Shown: positions 6,989 through 7,763 of the stretch, one piece after another
How the letters are laid out: each line of letters opens with the position of its first letter
How positions within the stretch are numbered: position 1 is the first letter of the stretch
NCBI GenBank assembly: GCA_945860325.1
Contig: CAMARL010000080.1
Location: forward strand, 1-7,763
DNA: 7,763 nt
DNA from: Spirosoma fluviale
Lineage (GTDB): Bacteria; Bacteroidota; Bacteroidia; Cytophagales; Spirosomataceae
Direction of reading: 5' to 3'
Translations under genes and position numbers: made by a program
The notes under the pieces: generated by a model
The model's database searches: none
The model's input: the letters and a program-made list of their open reading frames with translations, nothing else
Told to the model about the DNA's origin: nothing

Positions 6989-7426
6989 ATGCGTTGCAGA
7001 CCTGCACTTGTTCTTTTAGAACGAAATCACATTTTATTAATGAAGTATCAATATGGTACAGAATTTGTTTACAATTTACCAGGAGGCAATCCAGATCCAG
7101 GGGAAACCTTTCCAGAAACGATTATTCGTGAATGCCAAGAGGAACTAGCGATCGAAGTGGAAGTGGGAAATATCTTGATGGTAGGTGAAATTTTGGCTTC
7201 AGATAAAAGAGATGCCTCTGTTCATTTGTTATTTGAAGGTAAAATTATTGCAGGCATTCCGATTCTTCAAGCCGATCAAACAAGTGCCATTGAATTAGTT
7301 TGGGTATCCATTTCAGAGATTACCAAATTAAACATGTATCCCAATGTGTCATTAGAATTGCAGGACATGTTATTTCTTCAAAAACCCGGGAAGTATATTG
7401 GCGCTATTGACCAGCGTTGGGTTTAA
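6989..7426 (+). CDS. NUDIX hydrolase
   Basis: A 145-residue cytosolic Nudix-fold enzyme expected to cleave a nucleoside diphosphate linked to another group, using Mg2+ or Mn2+. The Nudix box runs from G33 to I55: G33-x5-E39-x7-R47-E48-C49-Q50-E51-E52-L53-A54-I55. The catalytic and metal-binding R-E-x-x-E-E core is intact, but the usual hydrophobic residue after R-E is Cys49 and the near-invariant glycine before the last hydrophobic position is Ala54. LPGGNPDPGE before the box and the strand E-L-V-W-V-S near 102-107 also fit. An in-frame stop at 6983-6985 rules out a longer start. It is divergent from the Nif3-like gene across 94 nt; a -7-like TTCTTTTG at 6967-6974 is a poor promoter match. 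No terminator with a U tract was found downstream. Substrate unknown. Confidence 0.92.
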   Translation: MRCRPALVLLERNHILLMKYQYGTEFVYNLPGGNPDPGETFPETIIRECQEELAIEVEVGNILMVGEILASDKRDASVHLLFEGKIIAGIPILQADQTSAIELVWVSISEITKLNMYPNVSLELQDMLFLQKPGKYIGAIDQRWV

Positions 7427-7500
7427 TGGATTTTTGAAGTAAAAATGTTACCCGGAATATTGTAATCGTTGTTGGCCCATTAACCATCCGATTAAATATT

Positions 7501-7580
7501 AAGGGGATAAAGCGTCTTGCAGTATAAATTCTTACCTAGCATGGTTGCCGGTGCAAGGGCTGACCAGCTTAAGGGTCTAA
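7501..7580. other. GC-richer intergenic block, possible structured RNA
   Basis: Within the 221-nt gap between the NUDIX and lipoprotein genes, these 80 bases are about 48% G+C, while the next 80 are about 23% and the preceding 70 about 31%. Nested complementary segments are visible: AAGC 7510-7513 with GCTT 7567-7570, and CTTGCA 7516-7521 with TGCAAG 7552-7557. Neither strand carries a convincing gene. It does not match any tRNA or riboswitch core I know. A structured RNA, a regulatory leader or a decayed element are all possible; the strand is undetermined. Confidence 0.25.
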
Positions 7581-7647
7581 AATATAAACCAAAATTATCG
7601 ATTTTTAGGAGAACCTTTTACCTTTACCTAACATTGAATATTTTTAT

Positions 7648-7763
7648 ATGTCAAATCAATTTGTTCGGGGGGTATGTGTCATTGCCATACTGACTAATTT
7701 ATTTTCCTGTACCCAAGTTCATTGGTCTAAAACCTTTCAGAAATCTCCACTCGCTAAACAGTC
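7648..7763 (+). CDS. Putative lipoprotein, 3'-truncated
   Basis: An ATG at 7648 opens a frame that runs to the window edge: 38 complete codons. The N-terminus is a typical lipoprotein signal peptide: a short positive region (Arg7), a hydrophobic core (V-C-V-I-A-I-L) and a lipobox-like L-F-S-C with Cys21 as the probable lipidated residue. Phe at -2 is less common than small residues. The mature part visible so far starts C-T-Q-V-H-W-S-K-T and gives no family clue. Export and anchoring in the periplasm or outer membrane are inferred from the signal alone. TACCTTTA at 7619-7626 (one mismatch to the Bacteroidota -7 TAnnTTTG) lies 21 nt before the start and could be its promoter, though no good -33 element was found. 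Confidence 0.65.
   Translation, partial: MSNQFVRGVCVIAILTNLFSCTQVHWSKTFQKSPLAKQ

Noticed and set aside
7430..7446. ATTTTT-GAAGT-AAAAAT hairpin after the NUDIX stop as a terminator
   Set aside because: Six A-T pairs only, with no GC core and no following T tract.
7357..7488. Minus-strand small frame beginning MVNGPTTITIF near 7488 and running into the NUDIX 3' end
   Set aside because: Only about 27 codons, antisense to a well-supported gene, with no promoter or ribosome site visible.
7492..7617. Open frame on the minus strand, about 42 codons, ending in KTLYPLNI
   Set aside because: The only ATG (7542) leaves 16 residues, there is no ribosome site, and the frame lies across the putative structured block. 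I do not call it a gene, though protein-like text in this frame could reflect sequence conservation of the block.

Overview
The window comes from a Bacteroidota chromosome (AT-rich, weak or absent Shine-Dalgarno sites). The strongest evidence is a large secreted protein at 1272-3941 that ends in a type IX secretion (T9SS) type A C-terminal sorting domain, a system confined to this phylum. A Bacteroidota-style -7 element (TAnnTTTG) in front of the Nif3-like gene agrees. A cytophagia-type lineage is plausible, but genus or species cannot be read from the sequence.

Layout. Left half, all on the plus strand: the 3' part of an MBL-fold metal-dependent hydrolase (1-591), a HAD phosphatase/phosphomutase-like enzyme 4 nt behind it (596-1237), a T9SS-exported metallopeptidase-like multidomain protein (1272-3941), and accD, the carboxyltransferase beta subunit of acetyl-CoA carboxylase (4000-4842). 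A perfect hairpin flanked by A and T tracts (4880-4918) separates accD from the convergent minus-strand pair and can stop transcription from both sides. That pair is a Nif3-like dinuclear-metal protein (5803-6894) followed 41 nt downstream by a coiled-coil/C4 zinc-ribbon protein (4937-5761), most likely one transcript. Divergent from it is a NUDIX hydrolase (6989-7426). The window closes with the first 38 codons of a lipoprotein (7648-7763), preceded by a 221-nt intergenic stretch containing a GC-richer block that may be a structured RNA.

How the genes relate. This is mostly housekeeping and surface-protein content; no mobile element, CRISPR array, rRNA, tRNA or defence system was seen. The MBL and HAD genes are probably cotranscribed. 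accD feeds fatty-acid synthesis. The Nif3/zinc-ribbon pair is functionally obscure. The main points worth a second look are the atypical zinc-site arrangement and domain stack of the secreted peptidase, the alanine-rich tail of the zinc-ribbon protein, the degenerate Nudix box, and the unexplained GC-richer block at about 7501-7580. No clearly new biological system is evident.
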